From an uncultured Acidimicrobiaceae bacterium (GTDB lineage Bacteria; Actinomycetota; Acidimicrobiia; Acidimicrobiales; UBA10347), in the NCBI GenBank assembly GCA_905182135.1, contig CAJJAG010000003.1, forward strand, positions 310,001 to 374,000: a stretch of 64,000 nucleotides of DNA, read 5' to 3'. A program made the position numbers and the translations under genes. The notes beneath the pieces were generated by a model, which saw only the letters and a list, made by a program, of their open reading frames with translations, did no database searches and was not told where the DNA came from. How positions within the stretch are numbered: position 1 is the stretch's first letter; every line of letters starts with the position of its first letter. Below are positions 44,120 through 51,892 of this stretch, one piece after another.

Positions 44120-44339
44120 AGTGACGAAGCACACTGCCGAATTTTCTCGTGGAGTCGACGCGTATCAAAGGTTGACCGCTGCAAGTAGGTAACGGGCCGC
44201 GTCGCGAAGAAGTCGGCATTTTCTCTTTTAGAGACAGCTGAGGACCTGTTTCATCTCTGCTGGTATGTCGAGTGTTCCCGACGGTGGGGCTTTAGATGGG
44301 GGCCTGACGAGGCCGCCCTGTCGGTCGAAGCGTTCATGG
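44120..44339. other. Remainder of the upstream intergenic region
   Basis: No gene seen. A small hairpin (GGCCT-GACG-AGGCC, 44301-44314) lies just after the DHA2 transporter stop but lacks a T-run. The rest holds no repeat I can support. Confidence 0.4.
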
Positions 44340-45800
44340 CTACGTGCCGGCGATTGTGGCGGGGTCTACTGACCCAGAATTAGTGCTGCGAGCCACAGCG
44401 ATTCCTACGATCATGGCGCCCGCGGCGAAGAACAGGCCAGCGTTCGATGCGGTACGAAACGCAGAACGGCTTTCATCACTGGCGACCTGGCTGATGAGTC
44501 TCGACTGGCCTTCATCGAGTTGGCGCTCAAAGACGACATGCTGCAGCCCACCTAGCAGCCCCACGCCGAGTGAGGCCCCGAGCTCGATCGCCATGTCGTT
44601 CACGCTGGCAGCTACCCCTGCGAATGCAGGTTCGACGTCGCCCACAATCCGGTCAACCGATAGTGGGATGGCAAAACCATTGCCCATGCCCGCGATCAGC
44701 CCAGCGGCGATGAACAGCGGGCGGTTCCCTTGCGGGACGAGTGCCATACCCAAGTAACCAATGGCCATCAGTATGAGGCCGGCTGTAATCACATTCTCAA
44801 GACCAAAACGCTCGCGTAGTGGCACGCAGCTGTTGGCGGCAACGACCTCGATCATGCCGATAGGAACAAGTAAGAGCCCGGTGGCAAGCGCTGTTTCTTG
44901 CCAGCTGATTTGCAACAACAATGCCGCCACAAATAACACGCCATTGAATCCAATCGCAGCGATGACAAGTGTGCCCGCGCCCGCGATGCGGTCTCGATCG
45001 TCGAAGAGAGATAAAGGAAGCAGCGGGTCGGTCGTCCGGCCTTCGTGGACGAAGAACACTTTGATGGACACGACAGCGCCGATCAATGCAGCGATAGTTG
45101 TGGGCGCGAATGGTTCACTTGGCCCTTCGATGGCTACATAGACCAGGCAGCCGACCGCAGCGACCGACAGCACCGTGCCAACCAGATCGAAGTGGCCGGT
45201 TCGTTGACCAGGTAGTACCGGCACCCACAATCGAGCGCCGACTAGACCAAGTACCGCAAAGGCTGCGTTTAGCAGGAAGACAGCCTGCCAACCCGAGACG
45301 GCGAGCAACCATCCGCCGATGGCCGGACCAAAGGCACCACCAGCACCGGCTAGACCCGACCATGCCGCAATGGCGCGACCACGGTCATGATTGCTGAACA
45401 CTTCGCTGATAGATGACAACGTTGCCGGCATCATGACAGCGGCACCCAAACCAGCCACCACGCGAGCCGCAATCATGACCTCGACCGAATCTGCTGTCGC
45501 TCCAAAGGCATTACCTGCGCCGAAAATGGCGAAGCCAACGAGGAGTGCAGTGCGACGCCCAATGCGATCGCCGAGTGCGCCACCGGCGAGCAAAAGCCCA
45601 GCGAACACGATGGCGTAGGAGTCAACGATCCATTGCAGGTCGCCAATCTCAGCGTCGAAGTCGCCCGCGATGTCCGGTAGAGCGACGTTCAGGGCGGTGA
45701 GCGCAACAACCAGCAGAAAGACGCCAAGGCACGAGACCGTCAGTGTGCGCCATCGGTCAGGGTGACCCTGGTCGGCTAGTGATTCACCAGACATGCTCAT
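44340..45800 (-). CDS. MFS transporter, DHA2 (14-helix) family
   Basis: 486 residues with fourteen hydrophobic segments. LTALNVALPDIAGDFDAEIG, LQWIVDSYAIVFAGLLLAGG and GALGDRIGRRTALLVGF (loop 2-3) are DHA2 signatures; VVAGLGAAVMMPATLSSISE and GLAGAGGAFGPAIGGWL correspond to motifs of helices 4 and 5. These proton antiporters export drugs or metabolites. ATG 45800 overlaps the deaminase stop (ATGA), so the two are cotranscribed; it may export a product of purine breakdown or transport a nucleobase. Confidence 0.9.
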   Translation of the reverse strand: MSMSGESLADQGHPDRWRTLTVSCLGVFLLVVALTALNVALPDIAGDFDAEIGDLQWIVDSYAIVFAGLLLAGGALGDRIGRRTALLVGFAIFGAGNAFGATADSVEVMIAARVVAGLGAAVMMPATLSSISEVFSNHDRGRAIAAWSGLAGAGGAFGPAIGGWLLAVSGWQAVFLLNAAFAVLGLVGARLWVPVLPGQRTGHFDLVGTVLSVAAVGCLVYVAIEGPSEPFAPTTIAALIGAVVSIKVFFVHEGRTTDPLLPLSLFDDRDRIAGAGTLVIAAIGFNGVLFVAALLLQISWQETALATGLLLVPIGMIEVVAANSCVPLRERFGLENVITAGLILMAIGYLGMALVPQGNRPLFIAAGLIAGMGNGFAIPLSVDRIVGDVEPAFAGVAASVNDMAIELGASLGVGLLGGLQHVVFERQLDEGQSRLISQVASDESRSAFRTASNAGLFFAAGAMIVGIAVARSTNSGSVDPATIAGT

Positions 45801-46825
45801 CTTGCGAGGTCGGGATTGCTGAATTCAGCGCGGAGCACCGCCTTGTCGCTGTCGTCTAGCCACGATGCGGTGATCGCTGCGTCGTTGATCGCGACCATGG
45901 TGTCGTGATCGAAGTCAAATGTCGCGGCAATGCGCTCGTACTCGTCGGCCAGGTCGAATTGGAAGAAGGTCGGGTCATCGCTGTTGAGTGTGATTAACGC
46001 GCCGGCTTCGCGTTGAGCAGCGAAGGGATGATCGGCGAGCGAGTCGACAATGCCCAGAGCTGCATTCGACGATGGGCAGCTCGTCAGCGGGATTTGCTCG
46101 TCGATAACCTGCCGGGCGAGCTCTGGGTCTTCGAGCAGGCGGGTGCCGTGGTCGATACGGTCAATACCGGCATCGACCATGTGCCGAATGTTCTCCGCGG
46201 GCCCGTCTTCACCCACGTGAAAGCAGGTCTTTAGCCCGATGTTGTGCGCCTCGGCCATCAGCGGAGCGAAGACTCGGTGGTCGATACCTCGTTCGGTCGA
46301 GTCGCCACCGATGCCGATCAGCAAGTCACGGTCGAGGCCGCGAGCAATTTCTAGCAGTGCCATTGCTGGTCCTAACAGCTTGGGCTTGTCTACATCGAGA
46401 ATCAGGCGAGTACGGGTACCAAAGTCGGCTTCTCCTTCGGCAACTCCAGCCACTAAGCCTTGCCACATCACATCGAACGGAATGCCGCGTTCTAGATGGA
46501 ACCCGGGCGAGAAGAACATCTCGCGATATTTGATGCCGGCGTACGCGCCATCTTCAGCGGCCTCGTATGCCAGTCGGTGGAAGTCCTGGGGCGTTTGTAA
46601 CACTGAACAAACTGTGCCAAACGCAGCCAAAAACTCAGCGAGTGATTCGTAGTGGTAAAGATCTGCTGGGTCATCGACCCCAATTTCGATCTGATGGTGG
46701 GCGGCGAGCTCGGCAACGGTTTGGGCTCGGGCAGAACCCTCGACGTGACAATGAAGCTCGACCTTGGGCATCAGGCGCAGAGGTGAATCGGATGCAGCCG
46801 TAAGTGATGCGGAGTCCAAGGTCAT
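45797..46825 (-). CDS. Adenosine/adenine deaminase-family protein
   Basis: 342 residues, TIM-barrel metal-dependent deaminase. ELHCHVEG gives the HxH zinc ligands, CFHVGED the third His and the catalytic Glu, DHGTRL the base His, and NSDDPTFF the two Asp residues. NSDDP rather than STDDP, and CPSSN, are closer to adenine (nucleobase) deaminases than to classical adenosine deaminase, so the substrate may be a free, perhaps methylated, aminopurine (inference). ATG 46825. It is divergent from the second Rieske-less oxygenase gene and cotranscribed with the DHA2 transporter. Confidence 0.9.
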   Translation of the reverse strand: MTLDSASLTAASDSPLRLMPKVELHCHVEGSARAQTVAELAAHHQIEIGVDDPADLYHYESLAEFLAAFGTVCSVLQTPQDFHRLAYEAAEDGAYAGIKYREMFFSPGFHLERGIPFDVMWQGLVAGVAEGEADFGTRTRLILDVDKPKLLGPAMALLEIARGLDRDLLIGIGGDSTERGIDHRVFAPLMAEAHNIGLKTCFHVGEDGPAENIRHMVDAGIDRIDHGTRLLEDPELARQVIDEQIPLTSCPSSNAALGIVDSLADHPFAAQREAGALITLNSDDPTFFQFDLADEYERIAATFDFDHDTMVAINDAAITASWLDDSDKAVLRAEFSNPDLAR

Positions 46826-46884
46826 GGAGTGAAGCTAGTTCTGGCGGTGAAGGGCCTTTGCATTTCCATGTTGCTGGTGGATGA

Positions 46885-46914
46885 ATTGCCGATATGTGGA
46901 TTGCCGATATGTGG
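46885..46914. repeat. Two tandem copies of a 15-base unit in a divergent promoter region
   Basis: ATTGCCGATATGTGG at 46885-46899 is repeated exactly at 46900-46914, with a partial third copy (ATTGCGGA) after it. It lies between the deaminase and the second oxygenase gene, about 40 bases before the latter's start, and may hold direct-repeat operators. Confidence 0.8.
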
Positions 46915-46951
46915 ATTGCGGAGAGGGCACCCGAACTGGCAGGGTCTTTAC

Positions 46952-47824
46952 ATGAGAGCTATTGATGAGATCTGCGTGGATCCTATAATCCTCAATCAGT
47001 GGCATCCGATCGTGGCGCTTAACGAGATCGTTGTGGGGGCTGTTGGTCAGACCATGCTGCTTGGACAACGACTGAGTTATCAGGGCAACGGCGAAGACCA
47101 GGCGACTGCTTGGGTGGCTGCTGATCCGTCTACAACGTCCATTCCGACACTGTTGAAATTTGGCTATCTCTGGGGGTGTCTTGGCGAGCCGCCAGCAACC
47201 CTTTTTGATATTGCCGAGTACGACGAACCAGACCGGCGCAACTTGAATTCGGCGTCGATCGGGGTGCATTGTTCGGCCCCGCGCGCTGTGGAAAACTTCT
47301 TGGACATGGGGCATTTTCCGTTTGTGCACACTGGTTATCTCGGCGAGGAACCACACTCTGAGGTACTTGAGTACCAGGTCAGCATCGACGCTGACACCGG
47401 CGATTTGTGGGCTACCGAGTGCATCTTTTGGCAGCCGATGGCCGCGGCCTCAGCGATTGGTGGGCAGATGGTCGACTACCTATACAGAGTGCCGCATCCG
47501 TATTGCACGCTTCTCTACAAGTCGTGCCCTGCCGATAAATCGCGGATGGACGTCGTCGCCCTGTTCAATCAGCCGTTGACGTCGACACAGATCCGTGGCC
47601 ACATGCTGATGAGCTATCTTGACGAGGACAATGACCTGGTGGCCTTGCGCCATTTCGCACAGACGATTTTCGCGCAAGATAAGCCGATTCTTGAGAATCA
47701 GTATCCTAAGGAATTGCCGCTCGACCCGCGGGCCGAAACCCCAATTCGGGCTGACAAGATCGCTATTGCGTACCGCCGCTGGCTCAGCGAACTAGGTGTT
47801 ACCTATGGTGTGATCCCCGTCTAG
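46952..47824 (+). CDS. Second Rieske-less oxygenase catalytic subunit (NdmC-like paralogue)
   Basis: 290 residues, closely similar to the protein at 37161-38063: both have NFLDMGHFPFVH (here Asp118, His121, His126), EPDRRN, RVPHP, AETPIRADK and end YRRWLS.LGVTYGVIPV. The Rieske Cys/His loops are again absent, while NQWHPIVALNEI and GQRLSYQG mark the collapsed domain. No reductase is adjacent, so it probably shares the NdmD-like reductase, perhaps for another methyl position. ATG 46952 has AGGG seven bases upstream; the frame extends to 46829 without homology. Confidence 0.88.
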   Translation: MRAIDEICVDPIILNQWHPIVALNEIVVGAVGQTMLLGQRLSYQGNGEDQATAWVAADPSTTSIPTLLKFGYLWGCLGEPPATLFDIAEYDEPDRRNLNSASIGVHCSAPRAVENFLDMGHFPFVHTGYLGEEPHSEVLEYQVSIDADTGDLWATECIFWQPMAAASAIGGQMVDYLYRVPHPYCTLLYKSCPADKSRMDVVALFNQPLTSTQIRGHMLMSYLDEDNDLVALRHFAQTIFAQDKPILENQYPKELPLDPRAETPIRADKIAIAYRRWLSELGVTYGVIPV

Positions 47825-47905
47825 TTGGATCCGTGAACGAATCACAGCCTGCGGGGAGCGTTTTCAGCAGCCCATCGCTGCGACAATTCTGGTCAGACGC
47901 GCAAT

Positions 47906-47932
47906 GGCCCCCAGCTCAAAGAGCTAGGGGCC
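47906..47932. terminator. Bidirectional hairpin between convergent genes
   Basis: GGCCCC-C-AGCT-CAAAG-AGCT-A-GGGGCC forms about ten pairs with one mismatch, between the oxygenase stop at 47824 and the reverse small membrane protein. There is no T-run on either side, so termination strength is uncertain. Confidence 0.5.
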
Positions 47933-47955
47933 GCTGCGAGGTCAGCGATACAGAG

Positions 47956-48264
47956 TTAAGCCCGCATGCCCTTTGCAATTGCTCCCACGACAGCATCTTT
48001 TACCGGGATCATGCCGACGATGACGACACCATCGACGACCCAGCCGATCCAGTCAGAGCGCATGTCGCCAGTGAACTGTGTAACAAGATGGATGTCGAGG
48101 AGCCATACCATCCCGATGGCAACAGCTACGTCAAGATGGCCCCCGATCAAAGGTAGCTTTCGCACTGCTTCGGAAGCACCAGCGAGATTGAGCACGGAGT
48201 CGAGAATGGTCGTTACGCCTCCAAGCGCAATGGCCATCACGATTAAAGCTGCGACGGTATACAT
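47956..48264 (-). CDS. Small membrane protein of unknown function
   Basis: 102 residues with three hydrophobic stretches: VAALIVMAIALGGVTTILDS, LDVAVAIGMVWLLDIHLVTQ and GWVVDGVVIVGMIPVKDAVV. No family is recognised, though the size and helix spacing suggest a small integral membrane protein. ATG 48264 is preceded by AAGGGG, supporting translation. Dyads upstream may regulate it. Confidence 0.65.
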   Translation of the reverse strand: MYTVAALIVMAIALGGVTTILDSVLNLAGASEAVRKLPLIGGHLDVAVAIGMVWLLDIHLVTQFTGDMRSDWIGWVVDGVVIVGMIPVKDAVVGAIAKGMRA

Positions 48265-48622
48265 AGTTTGGTTCCCCTTGGGCCCTTAGGTCCGGTCGAT
48301 AGATCGGACATTTGCCCGACCTACTATTAAGTTTCCTCCTAGTTTTAACACAGAGTGTTAGAGCGTTGCTCGGATAGTTCTTTCATCCACAGGTCGCTGA
48401 CGCCTCAAGCCATATTTTTGGCTCGTGTAGTTCAGAGCCCCAGAGAGCGGGTGTACCCAGCCGAAAGATGTGAATTGTGCCGGCGATAAACAACACTGGT
48501 GTTGCCGTGTTTGCTTTACCAGGACTACATCGGAAAGCTGAGACCGCAGTGCCAGCTCATTGGCCTCACTATGTGTGCATCGTAAATTGATCCCTGTTGC
48601 AACGGAACTAAGGTCGACTCGT
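48265..48622. promoter_or_regulatory. Divergent intergenic region with two related dyads
   Basis: Within 358 bases without a gene, TAACAC-AGA-GTGTTA (48346-48360) and CAACAC-TG-GTGTTG (48491-48504) are perfect inverted repeats sharing the half-site AACAC. The first lies about 80 bases upstream of the small membrane protein gene, the second about 120 before the SCO6745-family gene. They look like operators for one regulator, though spacers differ by one base. Confidence 0.45.
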
Positions 48623-49384
48623 ATGACGATGATGACAACGATCGAGGTAGCCGAGACAACAGGGAAACCAATCCTTGAGTTTGGGCGTGGGTGGATGGTG
48701 GCGCCAACGACAGCTGTTCGAGCGGCACAGCTTGGTCTTGCTGATGCAGGCCGGTTTGGCTTCTGGGTCAATGGTCGGGCGGGTGTGCTCGGCGAGGTTG
48801 ATAGCGCTGTGGCTGCTGCCGCTATTGGTTTCATGGCACCACAAGCCGTGCACGACTATTGGCATGCTCGCCGCAGTTCGCTTTCGGCCTGGGATACAGC
48901 CCTGGCTTGGTTTGATTGCGCCGCCGCATGGGGTCGAGAGGCACTTGAGCCTATGGCGGACGACGACGTGCGTCGCCTGGCAGACTTGGCGCGCAAGGTC
49001 ATCGACCAGGCTGACCTTTCGATTGGAACCTTGTTCGCTGGATCCGCACGCATCCCGACTCCTGGTGATGCAGCAGGCGATGCCGCTATCAATCTGAACG
49101 TGCTGCGCGAGTTTCGCGGCTGCGCTCACCTGGCTGCGTGTCATGCGGCTGGTCTTGGTCCACATGCGACAATTATGTCGACCGACGACCCGGTCCGAGG
49201 TGGTGCTTCATGGGCCGAAGGGTTTGGATGGACATCGCCTCACCCTCAACCAGATATCCAAGCTCGGGCCCGCGTCGAAGAACTGACAACCGCGGCCGCC
49301 GCCCGCTCCTTTGAGTCGCTAGAAAAGACTGAGCGCGCCGACTTTGTTCATTTGGTCACCGCAGCCAGGGCGTGCATTGACTGA
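48623..49384 (+). CDS. SCO6745-family protein
   Basis: 253 residues, mostly helical. The order GWMVAPTTAVRAAQLGL, FGFWVNGRAGVLGEVDSAVA, AAAIGFMAPQAVHDYW and a late EFRGCAHLAACHAAGL follows the actinobacterial SCO6745 family, for which no biochemical function is established as far as I know. ATG 48623 (MTMMTTIEVAETTG) is chosen; the frame is open to 48560 without support. Downstream hydrolase on the same strand after 96 bases. Confidence 0.8.
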   Translation: MTMMTTIEVAETTGKPILEFGRGWMVAPTTAVRAAQLGLADAGRFGFWVNGRAGVLGEVDSAVAAAAIGFMAPQAVHDYWHARRSSLSAWDTALAWFDCAAAWGREALEPMADDDVRRLADLARKVIDQADLSIGTLFAGSARIPTPGDAAGDAAINLNVLREFRGCAHLAACHAAGLGPHATIMSTDDPVRGGASWAEGFGWTSPHPQPDIQARARVEELTTAAAARSFESLEKTERADFVHLVTAARACID

Positions 49385-49480
49385 GCATTGCCAGCGGCAA
49401 GGATTGAGATCTAGGTTGGGGTAGCGGTGCTGCACCCCGGCCAGGCTGGCGATGTCTTGTGCCAATAGGAGCGATGTCTG

Positions 49481-50116
49481 GTGATCCGCTCTATCTCCGT
49501 CCGATATACCCATTTGGTGACGTACCCTTTAGGCGTGGCTGAACGTGTTGGTGTACTGGTTCTGCCCGGCATGGGAGCATCGGACAGGTCGACTATTGCG
49601 ATTCGGTTGACGTTGGCTTCGCAGGGCTGCCGGGTCCACCGATGGAAGCTTGGCCGCAACAGGCCAACCCCAGAGCTTCAAAGCGCGCTTCGATCCAGAT
49701 TCTTTGACGTTGCTGAACGTTATGAATCGCCAATCGCCTTGGTCGGTTGGAGTCTTGGCGGCTTGTATGCACACCGGCTTACCGAGTTCGCTCCCAATTT
49801 GGTGCGCTCAGTGATCACGCTGGGCAGCCCGCTGAACGAGGGAACTCGACTGCCCTCGCTACCGGTACCGACTACCTCGATCTACTCTCGTAAAGATCGA
49901 GTTGTGTCCTGGTCCAAGTCTCTGGTGGACGACCGCATACCTCGACACGAGAACATCGAGGTCCGCAGCACTCATCTGACTTTAGGCATAGATCCAGCGG
50001 TGATGCTCGTGATCAGTGACCGACTGCGCACGGACCCCGATTGCTGGAAGCCATTTCAGGCGCCACCGCTGATGGGCCCTGTCTACCCGGGCCCCGGAAC
50101 AAACAACGCAACGTAG
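49481..50116 (+). CDS. Alpha/beta hydrolase (lipase-like)
   Basis: 211 residues: VGVLVLPGMGASDRSTIAI (oxyanion region), IALVGWSLGGLYAHRL (nucleophile Ser), SIYSRKDRVVSW (acid) and a His in RSTHLTLGID. The lid region is short, as in actinobacterial lipase-like proteins that act on small esters. The start GTG 49481 is the first in frame and gives a family-like N-terminus after a short tail. Confidence 0.8.
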   Translation: MIRSISVRYTHLVTYPLGVAERVGVLVLPGMGASDRSTIAIRLTLASQGCRVHRWKLGRNRPTPELQSALRSRFFDVAERYESPIALVGWSLGGLYAHRLTEFAPNLVRSVITLGSPLNEGTRLPSLPVPTTSIYSRKDRVVSWSKSLVDDRIPRHENIEVRSTHLTLGIDPAVMLVISDRLRTDPDCWKPFQAPPLMGPVYPGPGTNNAT

Positions 50117-50134
50117 GGTCGTGTCAGACGGGCT

Positions 50135-50353
50135 TTACGGCGTCGCCAGGTCAGCGCGTAACGAGAAGCTCAAGCGCTGGGCGGTGTCGCGAACCGAACT
50201 ATCTAGGTCGTTCTCATAGGCGACGGAAACTATGCCGGCGACGGCTGCTGCAGCGGATCCTCCGCTTGATCCGCCGGGTGAGTATCGGTTGACCGGATTG
50301 TGGGTTGTGTCGCGAATAATTGGCTCGGCCGATGGACATGAGGCCCGCTTAGC
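50135..50353 (-). pseudogene. Amidase-signature gene remnant
   Basis: A reverse frame of about 72 codons without a start ends in TAA at 50135. It contains RDTTHNP, then SPGGSSGGSAAAAVAG and VAYENDLDSSVRDTA, the Ser-rich core of amidase-signature enzymes (usual form GGSSGGSAAAVAAG ... YGNDLGGSIR). The normal 450-500 residues are missing on both sides. Substitutions in conserved Gly residues indicate decay. Confidence 0.75.
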
Positions 50354-50436
50354 TGCTGGTCAACTCGCTCGCTGCGGTCACTAGTGGTTCCTGTCTCGTC
50401 TTTTCTGTTTCTGTCGGTGCATTAGATCGGAGTTCA

Positions 50437-50465
50437 CTTGTGACACCGAGCCTCGGCGTCACAAG
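50437..50465. promoter_or_regulatory. 29-base dyad ending on the P450 start codon
   Basis: CTTGTGAC-A-CCGA-GCC-TCGG-C-GTCACAAG: eight perfect outer pairs, one mismatch, four inner pairs. The last G is the first base of the GTG proposed as the cytochrome P450 start. As DNA it could bind a dimeric repressor; as RNA it would hide the start codon. Confidence 0.6.
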
Positions 50466-51802
50466 TGCGCGAACATGTAGATGTGGAAGCTGACCTGCGA
50501 TCGTTATATGACTCGGCGACCTATGCGCGAGGGGCGCCACATGAAGCAATTGATCGGCTACGGCGTGCGGGTCCGGTCGTGTGGGTCCCAGAGCCGGCTC
50601 TTCATGGTTGGCCAGCAGACGATGGGTACTGGGCTGTGCTGGGTCACGCTGAAACTAAACAGGTGCTTCGCGACGCCACGACGTTCTCGAGCAACCTCGG
50701 GGGCACCCAACTGCGCACGCCAGCAAGATCTGAAGATCTCGACTTCGTCCGTCAGATGATGTTGAATCAGGATCCGCCAGCGCACAACAGACTCCGGGGC
50801 TTGCTCTCCAAGGCGTTCATCCCCCGCGCTATTGCTGCTCTTGATGCTGAGATCACGACCAAGGCACACTCACTCGTGAGGGCGGTAGCCGATCGAGGCG
50901 AATGCGATCTTGTATCTGACATCGTTGGTGACCTGCCGGTTGCGGTGCTGGCATCGGTGCTTGGTCTGCCCGAACAAGATCGCGGGTTGCTTTACGACTG
51001 GTCCAATCGAGTCATTGGCTACCAGGACAGCGACTACGCCGCTTCGGCTTTGTTCGATCCTGCGACTGGTAGCGACATGGCCCGGGCCGCGTTGGCGCTT
51101 CGCCCTGAGCCAGATGAGCACGGCATTCTGCCAGACCCGCGGACACGTGCCGGGTTGGCTGACATGTACGCCTATGCCCATTTGCTTGCCGAGCATCGTC
51201 GCGAGCAACCTGGCGACGACATCGTGTCGCTGCTACTGGAGGCCGATTTCGAGGGCAGCACTCTGTCCAACGATGAGTTCGAGACGTTGTTCTTCCTGTT
51301 TGCCGTCGCCGGCAACGAGACACTCCGCAACGGAATCCCTGGCGCGGTGCTGACACTTCTCGAACACCCCGACCAATATGAACTGCTTCTCGACAATCAT
51401 GACCTGTTGCCAGGAGCCGTGGAAGAGCTATTGCGCTTTTGGCCACCGGTCATTCACTTTCGACGCACCACAACCTGTGAGGTCAATCTTGGAGGTCAAC
51501 ACATTGACGCTGGACAAAAGGTCGCGGTGTATCACCTGGCCGCAAACCGAGACCCAGCCGTGTTCGACGACCCGCATCGGCTCGACCTGCGGCGTAACGA
51601 CAACGACCACGTGTCGTTTGGTTTCGGGCCCCACTTCTGCCTAGGCGCTCACCTTGCACGACGACAGGTGCGGTCGATGCTTGAAGAATTGATGACCCAG
51701 CTGGGACGCCTCGAACTTGCTGGTCCACCGATCCGCCTGCAGTCAAACTTTCAGCAAGGCCTTAAATCGCTGCCCGTGAAGTGGAACACGAATCGCCTGT
51801 GA
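50465..51802 (+). CDS. Cytochrome P450
   Basis: 445 residues of a soluble bacterial P450. FLFAVAGNETLRNG is the I-helix oxygen-binding motif (AGNET), EELLRFWPP carries ExxR, and FGFGPHFCLGAHLAR binds heme through Cys. The family resembles CYP125/CYP142-like or linalool-type actinobacterial P450s that oxidise hydrophobic substrates, but I cannot place it. The start is GTG 50465; a GTG 15 bases later is possible and would free the dyad from the coding region. No ferredoxin gene is adjacent. Confidence 0.92.
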   Translation: MREHVDVEADLRSLYDSATYARGAPHEAIDRLRRAGPVVWVPEPALHGWPADDGYWAVLGHAETKQVLRDATTFSSNLGGTQLRTPARSEDLDFVRQMMLNQDPPAHNRLRGLLSKAFIPRAIAALDAEITTKAHSLVRAVADRGECDLVSDIVGDLPVAVLASVLGLPEQDRGLLYDWSNRVIGYQDSDYAASALFDPATGSDMARAALALRPEPDEHGILPDPRTRAGLADMYAYAHLLAEHRREQPGDDIVSLLLEADFEGSTLSNDEFETLFFLFAVAGNETLRNGIPGAVLTLLEHPDQYELLLDNHDLLPGAVEELLRFWPPVIHFRRTTTCEVNLGGQHIDAGQKVAVYHLAANRDPAVFDDPHRLDLRRNDNDHVSFGFGPHFCLGAHLARRQVRSMLEELMTQLGRLELAGPPIRLQSNFQQGLKSLPVKWNTNRL

Positions 51803-51892
51803 TATGAGCTCCAGAGAGCAAAGTAGCGATCGGGGCCAGGCTGACCGGATCGGTTTAATGAACCCAGTCGTTCAACACCAGTCTGGGGTTAT

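Noticed and set aside
44301-44314. GGCCT-GACG-AGGCC hairpin as terminator of the DHA2 gene
   Set aside because: Five pairs and no T-run.
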